The notes: generated from the sequence alone by a model not told the origin. A stretch of 35,398 bases of DNA from Arenimonas sp. (GCF_022842045.1 NZ_JALHQI010000034.1:1-35398), one strand, 5' to 3'; positions 17,212 to 26,131 are shown, numbered from the stretch's first letter. Program-made: numbers and translations.

Positions 17212-18111
17212 ATGCCCCGACCGCCGCGCCAGACCGCCCGCGACTTCGACCCGCGCGTGATGCAGCTGTTCGACCAGTACGTGCACGGGCTGATCGACCG
17301 GCGTGGCTTCCTGCAGGGCGCCTCGGCCCTGGCCTTCAGCGCCAGCGCGGCGGTGGGCCTGCTGGCCTCGCTCAGCCCTCGCTTCGCCGAAGCCCGGCAG
17401 GTGGCCACCGACGACCCGCGGATCGACGCCCGCCACGTCGAGTTCGATTCGCCGAACGGTTACGGCAAGGGCCGCGGCTATCTCGTGCGCCCCGCCCGGG
17501 CCGAGGGCCCGCTGCCCACCGTGATCGTGGTCCACGAGAACCGCGGCCTGAACCCGCACATCGAGGATGTCACGCGCCGCCTGGCGCTCGAGGGCTACCT
17601 GGCCTTCGCGCCCGACGCGCTGTCCCCGCTGGGCGGCTACCCCGGCGACGAGGATGCGGCGCGCGCCCTGTTCCAGCAGCTCGACCAGGCCAAGACCCGC
17701 GAGGACATGCTCGCCGCGGCCGCGTACCTGGCCTCGGTTGAAGGCGGCAACGGGCGCATGGGCGCGATCGGCTTCTGCTATGGCGGCGCCATCGCCAACT
17801 TCCTGGCGACCCGCCTGCCCGACCTGCGCGCGGCGATTCCCTTCTACGGCAGCGGCGCGCCGCTGGCCGACGTGCCGGCCATCCACGCCGAACTGCTGGT
17901 GGTGCTGGCTTCGGACGACGAGCGCGTCAACGCCGGCTGGCCCGCCTACGAGGCCGCGCTCAAGGCCGCGGGCAAGACCTACACGCTGCTGCAGCCTGCC
18001 GACACGCTGCATGGCTTCCACAACGACACCACGCCGCGCTATGCCCCCGAGGCCGCGAAGCAGGCCTGGGAAGCCTCGCTGGCCTTGTTCGCGCGGACAC
18101 TGAAGGGCTGA
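17212..18111 (+). CDS. Tat-exported dienelactone hydrolase family protein
   Basis: This 299-residue alpha/beta hydrolase has an N-terminal twin-arginine signal, DRRGFLQGASALAFSASAAVGLLASL (about 28-53), so it is predicted to be exported folded. The catalytic Cys nucleophile is C189 in AIGFCYGGA, and H267 in DTLHGFHND is the catalytic His. The expected acid is in LVVLASDDERVN. The ENRGLNPHIEDVTRRLA block is typical of the DLH family. The ATG at 17212 has AGGA about nine bases upstream; an in-frame ATG at 17176 would add 12 residues and cannot be excluded. Substrates of exported DLH proteins are unknown; classical DLH opens dienelactone in chlorocatechol breakdown, but no such pathway is visible here. 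Confidence 0.85.
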   Translation: MPRPPRQTARDFDPRVMQLFDQYVHGLIDRRGFLQGASALAFSASAAVGLLASLSPRFAEARQVATDDPRIDARHVEFDSPNGYGKGRGYLVRPARAEGPLPTVIVVHENRGLNPHIEDVTRRLALEGYLAFAPDALSPLGGYPGDEDAARALFQQLDQAKTREDMLAAAAYLASVEGGNGRMGAIGFCYGGAIANFLATRLPDLRAAIPFYGSGAPLADVPAIHAELLVVLASDDERVNAGWPAYEAALKAAGKTYTLLQPADTLHGFHNDTTPRYAPEAAKQAWEASLALFARTLKG

Positions 18112-18123
18112 GGGGCGGCACGC

Positions 18124-18151
18124 GCTATCGTTCTCTTGATGGAACGATAGC
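18124..18151. promoter_or_regulatory. Perfect 10-bp-arm dyad, probable LysR-type operator
   Basis: Arms GCTATCGTTC (18124-18133) and GAACGATAGC (18142-18151) are perfect complements around an 8-bp A/T-rich centre. It is not followed by a T-tract, so it is not a terminator for the upstream hydrolase gene. A weak promoter, TTGCTG (18168-18173), 17-bp spacer, CATAGT (18191-18196), lies downstream, which would put the dyad centre near -65. That is where LysR-type activators usually bind, and the dyad contains T-N11-A pairs. No lysR gene lies in the window. It most likely controls the mini-gene and pirin that follow. Confidence 0.6.
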
Positions 18152-18268
18152 TTGTCGAAAAAGCGGATTGCTGTCCTTTTTGTTGGCTCGCATAGTAGCG
18201 ACCACGCCAGGACCTCCGTCCACCGGCGGCATCCCGCCGCCCCGGAGCGCCCGACAACGGAGCCGCCC

Positions 18269-18363
18269 ATGAACGCCTTCGCCACCCTGCCCGGCCGTGT
18301 CGGCCTCGGCCTGTTCTTCGTCCTGTTCGGCCTGCTGGTGCAGAACGCCGAAGGCGGTGCGCG

Positions 18364-18367
<4 letters not shown>
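18269..18367 (+). CDS. 32-residue single-helix membrane mini-protein
   Basis: A short frame beginning ATG at 18269 has GGAG with the same 10-base start geometry used by other genes here. Its stop overlaps the pirin start as ATGA (18364-18367). The product is NAFATLPGRVGLGLFFVLFGLL followed by VQNAEGGAR, one hydrophobic helix (about 10-24) flanked by Arg and a polar tail. The GRVGLGLFFVLFGL part resembles the first helix of DoxX-family proteins, which are often encoded beside pirins, so it could be a decayed doxX remnant kept as a leader gene for coupled pirin translation. It could also be a functional small membrane protein. Function is not known. Confidence 0.5.
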
Positions 18368-19071
<704 letters not shown>

Positions 19072-19173
19072 TCGACGGCGGGATGCAAGGGCGCCGCCCG
19101 CGCATCCTGCGGCGGGCACAGCGGCTGCGGCGGGCAAGGGCATAATCGGGCGACGACCCCACCGGAGCCCGCC

Positions 19174-20769
19174 GTGTCCCTGCCCGCTTTTCGCTTATGC
19201 CTGCCGCTGCTGCTCGCACTGCCGCCCGCGGCCTTCGCCGACACGGCGACCGCTGCCGCCGCGGCGCCGGATGTCGCCACCATCGCGGACGCGACGCGCC
19301 GGACCTTCGAGGTGCCCGGCATCGCCGTGGCGATCATCAAGGACGGCGAGGTGGTGCTGGCCGAAGGCTTCGGCCAGCGCGAGGCCGGCAAGCCGGCCCC
19401 GGTGACGGCCGATACGCGCTTCGCCATCGCTTCGCTGACCAAGGCCTACACCTCGGCGGCGCTGTCGATCCTGGCCGACGAGGGCAAGCTGTCGCTGGAC
19501 GACCGGGTGGTCGACCACCTGCCCTGGTTCCAGATGTCGGACCCGTACGTCACCCGCGAGATGCGCCTGCGCGACCTGCTCACCCACCGCAGCGGCCTGG
19601 CGCTGGGTGCCGGCGACCTGCTGTTCTGGCCCACCACCACCCACGACACCCGCGAGATCGTCCGCCGCCTGCGGCACGTGCCGCTGGAAACCAGCTTCCG
19701 GGCCAATTACGCCTACGACAACGTGCTGTACGCGGTGGCGCAGCTGGTGATCGAGGACGCGTCGGGACTGTCCTACGGCGAGTTCCTGCACCAGCGCATC
19801 TTCCAGCCGCTGGGCATGGGCGACACCGTGGTCAACGCCGACCACCTGCCGGCGGGTGCCGACGTCGCCACCGGCCACGCCAAGTTCGACTTCACCGACC
19901 TGCGCCCGGTGCCGCCGATGACCTGGAGCAACAACCAGGCCGCGGGCGGCATCTACTCCAGCGTCAACGACCTGGCGAAGTGGATGCGCGTGCAGCTCGA
20001 CGGCGGCGTGATCGGCAGCGGCGCCGACGGTACCGAGCGCCGCCTGTTCAGCGCCGACCGCCATCGCGCGATGTGGGAAGTGGTGACGCCAATCCGCGTG
20101 CCCTCGCAGCCCGCGGTGCCGGCGCTGGCGCCCGCGCTGCCGCAGTTCGCCGGCTACGGCGAGGGCTGGTCGATCACCGAATACCGCGGGCATAAGCTGG
20201 TTTCGCACACCGGTGGCTGGCCCGGCATGGTCTCGCGCCTGACCCTGGTGCCGGGCCTCGACCTGGGCGTGGTCGTGCTGACCAACCAGGAAGTCGGCGC
20301 GGCCTTCAACGCCGTGACCATGGAAGTGCTGGACCATTACCTGCAGGCGCCAGACACCGACTGGGTCGCGGCCTATGCCGAGGCCGTGGCGAAGTCGCGC
20401 GATGCCGCCGACGAGAAGTGGGAGGGCCACCAGCGCGCCCGCGACCGCAGCAGCCAACCCTCGCTGCCGCTGTCTCGCTACGCGGCGACCTACCGTGATC
20501 CGTGGTACGGCGACGTGGTCATCGCGCTGGAGGGAAAGCGGCTGGTGATGCGCTTCGCGCACACGGCGCAGCTGGTCGGCGAGCTGGAGCACTGGCAGCA
20601 CGACACCTTCATCGTGCGCTGGAAGGATCGCGCGCTGAACGCCGATGCGTTCGCCAGCTTCGACCTCACGCCCGATGCCACGGTGCGCGAACTGCGCATG
20701 GAAGCGGTGTCGTCGCTCACCGACTTCAGCTTCGACTTCCACCACCTGCGGCTGGTGCCGGTGAAGTAG
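19174..20769 (+). CDS. Secreted beta-lactamase-fold serine hydrolase
   Basis: The 531-residue product has a Sec signal peptide (about 1-22, cut after AFA) and a class-C-beta-lactamase/DD-peptidase-like domain. The active site is S87-L-T-K90, Y181-D-N183 and H345-T-G347. A C-terminal DUF3471-like beta domain (about 430-530) follows. Such proteins include esterases, D-aminopeptidases and PBP4*-like enzymes, and a resistance role should not be assumed. The GTG at 19174 is supported by GGAG seven bases upstream and by the signal peptide starting directly. A CATAAT -10 candidate at 19141-19146 would give a leader of about 20 bases. It is a single gene ending 87 bp before a convergent minus-strand gene. 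Confidence 0.88.
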   Translation: MSLPAFRLCLPLLLALPPAAFADTATAAAAAPDVATIADATRRTFEVPGIAVAIIKDGEVVLAEGFGQREAGKPAPVTADTRFAIASLTKAYTSAALSILADEGKLSLDDRVVDHLPWFQMSDPYVTREMRLRDLLTHRSGLALGAGDLLFWPTTTHDTREIVRRLRHVPLETSFRANYAYDNVLYAVAQLVIEDASGLSYGEFLHQRIFQPLGMGDTVVNADHLPAGADVATGHAKFDFTDLRPVPPMTWSNNQAAGGIYSSVNDLAKWMRVQLDGGVIGSGADGTERRLFSADRHRAMWEVVTPIRVPSQPAVPALAPALPQFAGYGEGWSITEYRGHKLVSHTGGWPGMVSRLTLVPGLDLGVVVLTNQEVGAAFNAVTMEVLDHYLQAPDTDWVAAYAEAVAKSRDAADEKWEGHQRARDRSSQPSLPLSRYAATYRDPWYGDVVIALEGKRLVMRFAHTAQLVGELEHWQHDTFIVRWKDRALNADAFASFDLTPDATVRELRMEAVSSLTDFSFDFHHLRLVPVK

Positions 20770-20805
20770 GCGGTGGAACTCCGGCGCCAGCCTTGGCGCG
20801 GCGCC

Positions 20806-20844
20806 AAATAAAAAGGGGATGCCGCCCTCCGTGGCGGCACCCCC
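20806..20844 (-). terminator. Intrinsic terminator of the 78-residue protein gene
   Basis: On the minus strand a stem of GGGG plus TGCCGCC paired with GGCGGCA plus CCCC, with one bulged base (20815-20843), is followed directly by TTTTTATTT (complement of 20806-20814). This is a textbook rho-independent terminator placed 12 bp after the stop of the minus-strand gene at 20856-21092. It also lies after the convergent serine hydrolase gene, but lacks a T-tract in that direction. Confidence 0.85.
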
Positions 20845-20855
20845 TCCGGGGAGAC

Positions 20856-21092
20856 TCAGCAGACGCGGATCAGGCCGTCGGTGCGGGCGGCGGTGTAGGA
20901 GCTGTCGCGGCCGTAACCACTGCTGCGGCCGTAACCGGTGCCGAAATCGCGCTGGCGGTAACGGCTGGCGATGCGAACCGGGGACGGGGCGGCAGCGGCT
21001 TCAAGCGCCGGTGCCACGGCGGCGGCGGCGGGCTGGTCGGCCAGCACCGGGGCGTTCGGGAAGAGGCGGTAGAAGTCGTTCAGGGTCTTCAT
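20856..21092 (-). CDS. Small hypothetical protein, Ala-rich then Gly/Tyr/Ser-rich
   Basis: This is a 78-residue protein that I do not recognise. It begins MKTLNDFYRLFPNAPVLAD, continues through an Ala/Pro-rich linker (about 20-37), then a basic Arg/Tyr/Gly/Ser-rich tail (SRYRQRDFGTGYGRSSGYGRD) and ends TDGLIRVC with a C-terminal Cys. There is no signal peptide or membrane helix. Reality as a gene is supported by a strong terminator just downstream, an A/T-rich promoter region upstream, a stem-loop in the leader, and no competing gene on the other strand. AGG lies about 10 bases before the ATG. Possibilities are a stress or nucleic-acid-binding small protein, or a peptide precursor; none is established. 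Confidence 0.7.
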   Translation of the reverse strand: MKTLNDFYRLFPNAPVLADQPAAAAVAPALEAAAAPSPVRIASRYRQRDFGTGYGRSSGYGRDSSYTAARTDGLIRVC

Positions 21093-21107
21093 GGCGGCGG
21101 CCTGTGA

Positions 21108-21137
21108 GTTGGTGTGCTGGTAATCTACAACACCAAC
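21108..21137 (-). promoter_or_regulatory. Stem-loop in the leader of the 78-residue protein gene
   Basis: Perfect 8-bp arms GTTGGTGT (21108-21115) and ACACCAAC (21130-21137) flank a 14-base loop. The proximal arm lies 15 bases before the ATG at 21092, next to the probable ribosome-binding site. As RNA it could mask or present the start; as DNA it could be an operator. It does not have a T-tract and so is not a terminator. Confidence 0.5.
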
Positions 21138-21162
21138 GCAATGCCGCCATGGGCCGGAAGTC

Positions 21163-21200
21163 AGGGGGCCGCAAAATATTTACACCCCCTTTCCAATCAA
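21163..21200 (-). promoter_or_regulatory. Candidate promoter with surrounding dyad, 78-residue protein gene
   Basis: On the minus strand TTGATT (complement of 21195-21200) and TATTTT (complement of 21173-21178) are 16 bp apart in one of the most A/T-rich patches of the window. Arms AGGGGG (21163-21168) and CCCCCT (21185-21190) flank the -10 region as a dyad. The predicted leader would be about 75 bases and include the stem-loop at 21108-21137. Confidence 0.45.
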
Positions 21201-21222
21201 TGTCTTGAAGCGCCCCTGGCGC

Positions 21223-22500
21223 TCAGGACGGTCCCCGGGAGATAGCGCTCAGGCGGCCGACCCGTGCCAGCAGGTCCGTCAGCGGGGTCTCGAGGGCATG
21301 GCCGCGGACCTTGTAGCTCATCAGGCGCAGGCGCTGCTCGGCCTCGGCTTCCCGGCCCAGCCGGTCCGCCATCAGCTCGCTGGCGGTCATCACCACCTGG
21401 GGGGCCTGCGGGTGGTCAGGGAATCGGGTTTCGAAGCCCTCGGCCAGCGCCACGGCCAACTGCGCCTGGCCGGTGCGGGCCGCTTGCGCGAACAGGCGCG
21501 CGACGTCGTCCGGCAAGGCGTGGCGGTAGGACGCATCCAGCGCGCGCTGCTCGGTGAGTACGGCGAGGGCGCGCTTGTCCTGGTTCGTGGCCAGCAGCCG
21601 GCTGATGTACTCGCGCCCGTGGTCGAGCAGGCCCGCGTTGTCACCCGCTTGCTTCAGGTACTGCCGGTAGCGGTCATGCAGGGCATCGGAGGCGCCGCGG
21701 CCGCGGAACATCTCCTGCAGCCGCCGCGCGGCGCCGGCCAGGTCGCCCGCTTCCGCCAGCGCCTCGGCTTCGGCGACGGCATCGTCTTCCATCGGGTTGG
21801 CGAAGCGGGCGCGCGGCACCGCAGGCGCCACGTCCAGGCCCAGCGCCGCGTGGTTGGCGTGGATCACGTAGCCCAGCAGGTGGTAGCCCGCGACCAGCAG
21901 GTACAGGCTGACGAAGCTTCCCGGCAGCTGCGCCATCGTGCCCGGCAGCGCCATCAGCAGGAGCACCTGCAGCACGATCGATGCGACCACCATCGCCGCC
22001 AGCAGCCCGACCGCGCCGAAGTACACGCCGCCCAGCCGCCCGATCAGCGGGAACCAGGCCAGCGGGTTGAGCGCCCGCGGCAGGCTGTCGTCCACCGCCA
22101 GCAGCATCACCGCCGCCGGCAGGAACAGCACCGCGAACGCCAACAGCCACAGCGCCAGCACCGGGCTGCCCCAGAGCGCGATGGCCTGGATCGGCAGGAA
22201 CACGACCAGCATCAGCAGGATCTGGTTCACGGCCTCGCCGTCGGTGGCCATCATGTCCTCGGCGCCCATCGGCTCGAAGCGGCCGTGCACGGTGTTCACC
22301 AGCGCCTCGACCGCCAGCTTGAAGCCCATCACCCAGAACGCCAGTTCGAACACCCAGCCAAGCAGGCTGGGCAGGTGGTTGAGCAAACGCAGCACACACA
22401 GCGCCGCGATCATCCACAGCATGGCCTTGTGCGCCGGATAGGCAAAGATCGCCGGAAGGCGTTCGGAGACGGAGGGGATCGGCGTGGCGTTCGCGGGCAT
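21223..22500 (-). CDS. Polytopic membrane protein with cytoplasmic TPR-like domain
   Basis: This is a 425-residue protein of unknown function. The first half has about six hydrophobic helices (MLWMIAALCVLRLL, LLGWVFELAFWVMGFKLAVE, ILLMLVVFLPIQAIALW, LALWLLAFAVLFLPAAVML, VYFGAVGLLAAMVVASIVLQVLL, FVSLYLLVAGYHLLGYVI) resembling DUF4013-type proteins. From about residue 240 it becomes a helical repeat region with TPR-like periodicity (AEALAEAGDLAGAARRLQEMF). The ATG at 22500 is chosen because the family-like TPIPSVSERLPAIFAYP follows at once; a GTG at 22584 would add 28 residues. Neither start has a clear Shine-Dalgarno. A short hairpin (AGCGCC/GGCGCT, 21209-21223) overlaps the stop. Confidence 0.75.
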   Translation of the reverse strand: MPANATPIPSVSERLPAIFAYPAHKAMLWMIAALCVLRLLNHLPSLLGWVFELAFWVMGFKLAVEALVNTVHGRFEPMGAEDMMATDGEAVNQILLMLVVFLPIQAIALWGSPVLALWLLAFAVLFLPAAVMLLAVDDSLPRALNPLAWFPLIGRLGGVYFGAVGLLAAMVVASIVLQVLLLMALPGTMAQLPGSFVSLYLLVAGYHLLGYVIHANHAALGLDVAPAVPRARFANPMEDDAVAEAEALAEAGDLAGAARRLQEMFRGRGASDALHDRYRQYLKQAGDNAGLLDHGREYISRLLATNQDKRALAVLTEQRALDASYRHALPDDVARLFAQAARTGQAQLAVALAEGFETRFPDHPQAPQVVMTASELMADRLGREAEAEQRLRLMSYKVRGHALETPLTDLLARVGRLSAISRGPS

Positions 22501-22617
22501 GGCGCGGGCGTTCGGTGGGAAGTCGAGCGCCGAGGCTAGTGGTTCGCGCGAACCCGCGTCAAAGGCTTCCAGCGTCGGCGCCACTGTAGATCGTGTAGCG
22601 TGCCCGGCGCCGTGGCC

Positions 22618-23331
22618 TTAGTTCGCCTTGGCGCGCGGCGACCAGACGATGTTGACCGAGGTCAGCGTGTCGGTGCGCTCGACGCCGTCCGGCGCCTCGG
22701 TGTTGTGGCGGGCCTGGAAGCCCGCCTTCAGCGCCAGCGTCTTGTTGATGCTGACCGCGATGCCGATGTCGTTCTGGGCGAAGGTGTTGTCGGGCGTGGC
22801 CTCGACCAGCAGCGTGTTGTAGAACTGCGTCGATTCGGTGATCTGGTGCTGGTAGTCGGCGTAGCCGCGCAGCAGCGCGTCGGTTTCCGAGCCGCCGCCG
22901 TCGGCCAGCCGCGCGTGGCGCAGGCCGGGGCCGCCCTCGAGCTGGAAGGTGTGGCCTTCTTCCTTGAGCAGCCAGGCGCCGTAGTTCACGGCCAGGGTGG
23001 ACTGGTGCTCGTAGGCCGAGAAATCGTCGCGCTCGTGGCGCGCCGCGCTGCCCAGGTACTGGCGCTCGCCCAGCCGGCGCGCGGTCTTGGCGCCCAGCTC
23101 GAAGCGATTGGCCGTGGCCTCGTCGTCGGCCTCGGCGCGCAATGCGGCCAGGAAGTACTCGTGGGTCCAGAGTTCGTCTTCACCCTTGAGCGCGAACTTG
23201 CCGTTGGCGCTGGTGGTGTCGGAGTTGCCGGTGGTGTTGACCAGGCCGAGTTCGGCCTTCGGGGTCCATTCGGCGGCGGCGGCGGGGCCGGCAAGGGCCA
23301 GCAGCGCCAGCGGCAGCAGGATTCGGATCAT
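22618..23331 (-). CDS. DUF481 (YdiY-like) outer-membrane protein
   Basis: The 237-residue product has a clear Sec signal peptide (MIRILLPLALLALAGPAAAA, cut before EWTPKAEL), then a DUF481 beta-barrel-like domain. Alternating strands such as KAELGLVNTTGNSDTTSANGKFAL and the C-terminal LTSVNIVWSP are typical. E. coli YdiY is the best known relative and its function is unclear. The ATG at 23331 is chosen because the signal peptide begins there; upstream in-frame sequence reads as non-coding. It is followed after 117 bp by the start of the TPR membrane protein gene on the same strand and preceded by a diguanylate cyclase gene ending 86 bp away. Confidence 0.85.
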   Translation of the reverse strand: MIRILLPLALLALAGPAAAAEWTPKAELGLVNTTGNSDTTSANGKFALKGEDELWTHEYFLAALRAEADDEATANRFELGAKTARRLGERQYLGSAARHERDDFSAYEHQSTLAVNYGAWLLKEEGHTFQLEGGPGLRHARLADGGGSETDALLRGYADYQHQITESTQFYNTLLVEATPDNTFAQNDIGIAVSINKTLALKAGFQARHNTEAPDGVERTDTLTSVNIVWSPRAKAN

Positions 23332-23417
23332 GGGGCGGGTCGCCTTCGTGCGGACAAGGCCTGCCATTAGACCCGCCCACGCATGAATCCTCGCCGAAGC
23401 CGGCGCCCGGCGCGCCC

Positions 23418-26021
23418 TCAATCGAGCTCGCGCAGCTTCCAGTTGCCGCGGCCGGCGGCCTTGGCGGCGTAGAGGGCCTGGTCTGCCGCCAGCATCAGCG
23501 CCTTCGCATCCGCCTCGCCGCGGCTATAGGCAATGCCAATGCTGGTGCCGACCAGCCGCGCCTGCCCCTCTACCGTGATCGGGGTCCGCATCCGGTTCAG
23601 CAGCTTGTCCGCGAAGCCGGTGGCGCTATCGAGCGAACCCACGCCTTCGACCAGCACCGCGAACTCATCGCCACCCACGCGCGCCACCAGGTCGCCGGCG
23701 CGCACGCAGGCGGCCAGCCGGCGCCCGAACTCGCGCAGCACTTCGTCGCCGGCCGCATGGCCTAGGCCATCGTTGATGCCCTTGAAGTGGTCGATGTCCA
23801 TTGTCAGCAGCGCCAGCGGAGCGTGCTGGCGGGCGCTGCGGGCCAGCGCCGCTCCCAGCCGCTCGTCGAAGTAGCGGCGGTTGGCCAGCCCGGTCAGGGC
23901 GTCCTTTCGGGCCAGGGTCTCCAGTGCCTGCTCGGCCTGCTTGAGCTGGGTGATGTCATAGGTGAACGAGAAGAAGCCCTGCTGCACGCCGTCCGGCCGG
24001 ACGTCGGGCACGTAAGTAGTCTGGTAGTGGTAGTGGCGGCCGCGGACCTCGGTTTCGCCGGAATAGGTCACCCGCTCGCCGGCCAGCACCCGGGCGATCT
24101 GCGGCTTGATCTCGCTGTAGATGACCTCGCCGCGGATCTCGCGCACGGTCTTGCCCACCAGCCCGCCCTCGACGTGGCCGAACAGCCGCTCGCCGACGGC
24201 GTTGGCGAAGGTGTAGCGCTCCTGCAGGTCGACGTGGGCGATCATCGCCGGGATGTTGTCGGTGACCGCGCGCAGCCGCGACTGCGCGGCCTCGAGCGCC
24301 TGCTCGGCGCGCACGCGGGTGCTGATGTCGCGGCCGGCGTACACCAGTTCCTGGCCGCCATCGGCACCACGCACCCGGCGGACCACGGCCTCGAGCCAGA
24401 CGCAGTGGCCCGCGGCATGGCGGGCGCGGTAACGCAAGGTCTCGGTGCCGCCGTCGCGCAGCACCCGGGACAGCAGGCTCGCCAGGGCTTCGCGATCCTC
24501 GGGATGCAGCAGGTCGGGGCGCGGCGAGCGCAGGTCGTCCGGCTCGACGCCAAGGATGTCGCGCACCGACGGCGACACGTAGCGCCGTTCGCCGTCGGCG
24601 CCGATCCTCAGCACCAGGTCGCTGGCGTTGTCTGCCAGGGTCCGGTACTCCTGCTCGCGATCGCGCAGCCGCGCCATGGCGTCGGCCAGCCTGCGGTGGC
24701 CCTGCCGCTGCACCCAGAACAGCGCCGCCAGCGCCACCAGCGCGACCAAGCCCAGCACCATCAGCAGGTTGCCCAGGCGGTTTGCCTGCGCCAGCGCCTC
24801 GCTGCGCTCGCGCGCCAGGGCACTCTCGCCCTCGAGGCGAAGGATCTCGTTCTCGCGCTCGGCGTACTTCAGGCGGGCATCGAAGTCGTCCGCGGCCTGC
24901 GCGCGTTCGGACTGGGCGATGGCATTGTCGAGTGCCAGGAAGCGCTGGAACAGGGGCGCCAATTCCGGACTCCCGGGATCGTAGCGCAGCAGCACCCGCA
25001 CCAGCTCGCGCAGCACGCGCAGCTCGTCGGACTGCAGCTCCAGCAGCCGGAACGAGCGCTGCGCCGCCAGCAGTTCGCGGGTGGCGGCGGCGCCGTCGCC
25101 GGCGTCGGCCGCGGCCAGGCCCAACACTTCATGGCCCAGGCCGCGCAGCTGGGAGTTGCGCAGCTGTTCGGCCATCGCCAGCACGCGGGTGCCATTGCGC
25201 CGCTGCGTCTCGATGTCGCCGCCGATGCGGGCGACGCGCGCGCCCTCGAGGTAGAGCTCGGCCTCGAGCTTGGGGTCTTCGAGCTGCTGCGAAACGCGGG
25301 TGGCGGCGACCAGGGATTCGCGCGCCGGCTGCACTTCGCCCAGCTGGGCCTGGGCCCGCGCCAGGTTGCGCAGCAGGCGCGCCTGCATGGCCAGCCCCTC
25401 GCCCTCGCCCAGCACCTGCAGGCCGCGGCGCGCGTAGTCGGCGGCCAGCGCGTGCTTGCCGATGGTGTAGCTCAGCGAGGAATAGGCCAGCAGCACGTCG
25501 GCCAGCAGCTCCGGCTGCGGGTCCTGCTTGAGCAGCAGTTCGGCCTCGGCCAGCAGCCGTTCGCCGCGGGTGTAGTCCTGCATGGCGATGCGGGCGCGGC
25601 TCTCGGCGATCAGGCCGCGGATGGCCAGGTGCGGCAGCCCGGCTTCCTGGGCGGCGCGGCGGGCCTCGATGCCGGCTTCGCGCTGGCAATCCCAGTCGGC
25701 GACGACGCGGCAGGCGTTGGCGCGCGCCAGCTCGAGCCTCGCCACCTCGCGGGGGTCGCTGGCCAGCCGCGCGCTGATGAGCGCGGGCCCAAGCTCGCCC
25801 AGCACGGCCTCGGGCTCGACCAGCGCGCGGATTTCCAGCGGATGGCGCTCGAGGGTGTCGCTGCGGTCGGCGGACGCGGTCGGCGCCGCGGGCATCGACC
25901 CGACCGGGGGCGCAGGCGCTGCCTGGACCAGTCCGGCAAGCAGGCCAAGGGCAAGGATCCCGCCCGCCCAAGGGGCCGGCCAGGGGGAACGCTTGTCTGC
26001 CGGGTCGCGGTAGGGGGGCAT
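23418..26021 (-). CDS. TPR-PAS-PAS-GGDEF diguanylate cyclase
   Basis: This is an 867-residue sensory diguanylate cyclase. After an N-terminal signal-like helix (about 17-35) comes a periplasmic TPR-like region (about 95-380), a coiled coil, and a membrane helix (about 412-430, LLMVLGLVALVALAALFW). Two cytoplasmic PAS domains follow (about 455-570 and 580-695), then a GGDEF domain (about 705-860). The active-site GGDEF is at 783-787 and an I-site RAGD lies exactly five residues before it, so the enzyme should be active and product-inhibited by c-di-GMP. No EAL domain is present. The ATG at 26021 sits just after a candidate promoter; an in-frame ATG at 26072 cannot be excluded. Confidence 0.88.
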   Translation of the reverse strand: MPPYRDPADKRSPWPAPWAGGILALGLLAGLVQAAPAPPVGSMPAAPTASADRSDTLERHPLEIRALVEPEAVLGELGPALISARLASDPREVARLELARANACRVVADWDCQREAGIEARRAAQEAGLPHLAIRGLIAESRARIAMQDYTRGERLLAEAELLLKQDPQPELLADVLLAYSSLSYTIGKHALAADYARRGLQVLGEGEGLAMQARLLRNLARAQAQLGEVQPARESLVAATRVSQQLEDPKLEAELYLEGARVARIGGDIETQRRNGTRVLAMAEQLRNSQLRGLGHEVLGLAAADAGDGAAATRELLAAQRSFRLLELQSDELRVLRELVRVLLRYDPGSPELAPLFQRFLALDNAIAQSERAQAADDFDARLKYAERENEILRLEGESALARERSEALAQANRLGNLLMVLGLVALVALAALFWVQRQGHRRLADAMARLRDREQEYRTLADNASDLVLRIGADGERRYVSPSVRDILGVEPDDLRSPRPDLLHPEDREALASLLSRVLRDGGTETLRYRARHAAGHCVWLEAVVRRVRGADGGQELVYAGRDISTRVRAEQALEAAQSRLRAVTDNIPAMIAHVDLQERYTFANAVGERLFGHVEGGLVGKTVREIRGEVIYSEIKPQIARVLAGERVTYSGETEVRGRHYHYQTTYVPDVRPDGVQQGFFSFTYDITQLKQAEQALETLARKDALTGLANRRYFDERLGAALARSARQHAPLALLTMDIDHFKGINDGLGHAAGDEVLREFGRRLAACVRAGDLVARVGGDEFAVLVEGVGSLDSATGFADKLLNRMRTPITVEGQARLVGTSIGIAYSRGEADAKALMLAADQALYAAKAAGRGNWKLRELD

Positions 26022-26028
26022 ACCGACG

Positions 26029-26056
26029 CAGCGTACGCTGGCCGCTTGCCCGTCAA
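26029..26056 (-). promoter_or_regulatory. Candidate promoter of the diguanylate cyclase gene, with 12-bp palindrome
   Basis: On the minus strand TTGACG (complement of 26051-26056) is followed after 15 bp by TACGCT (complement of 26030-26035). The -10 is embedded in a perfect 12-bp palindrome, CAGCGTACGCTG (26029-26040). Predicted transcription would begin within a few bases of the ATG at 26021, giving a very short leader or none. The palindrome could be an operator. The spacer is shorter than optimal. Confidence 0.4.
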
Positions 26057-26131
26057 CAACCCGCCGTAGCATGAACCAGGAACGGGGTGTTTAGAGCAAG
26101 CCCCCAGCCCGCCCCTGAGACCCTTTGCGCC

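Noticed and set aside
20791-20806. TTGGCGC/GCGCCAA dyad after the serine hydrolase gene as a plus-strand terminator
   Set aside because: It has almost no loop and is followed by A-rich, not T-rich, sequence on that strand; the A-run belongs to the minus-strand terminator.
23787-26069. Very long open frame on the plus strand opposite the diguanylate cyclase gene
   Set aside because: Its product is low-complexity Gln/His/Gly/Leu-rich, with no domain, and it mirrors the codon bias of the real gene. The minus strand has clear PAS and GGDEF motifs.
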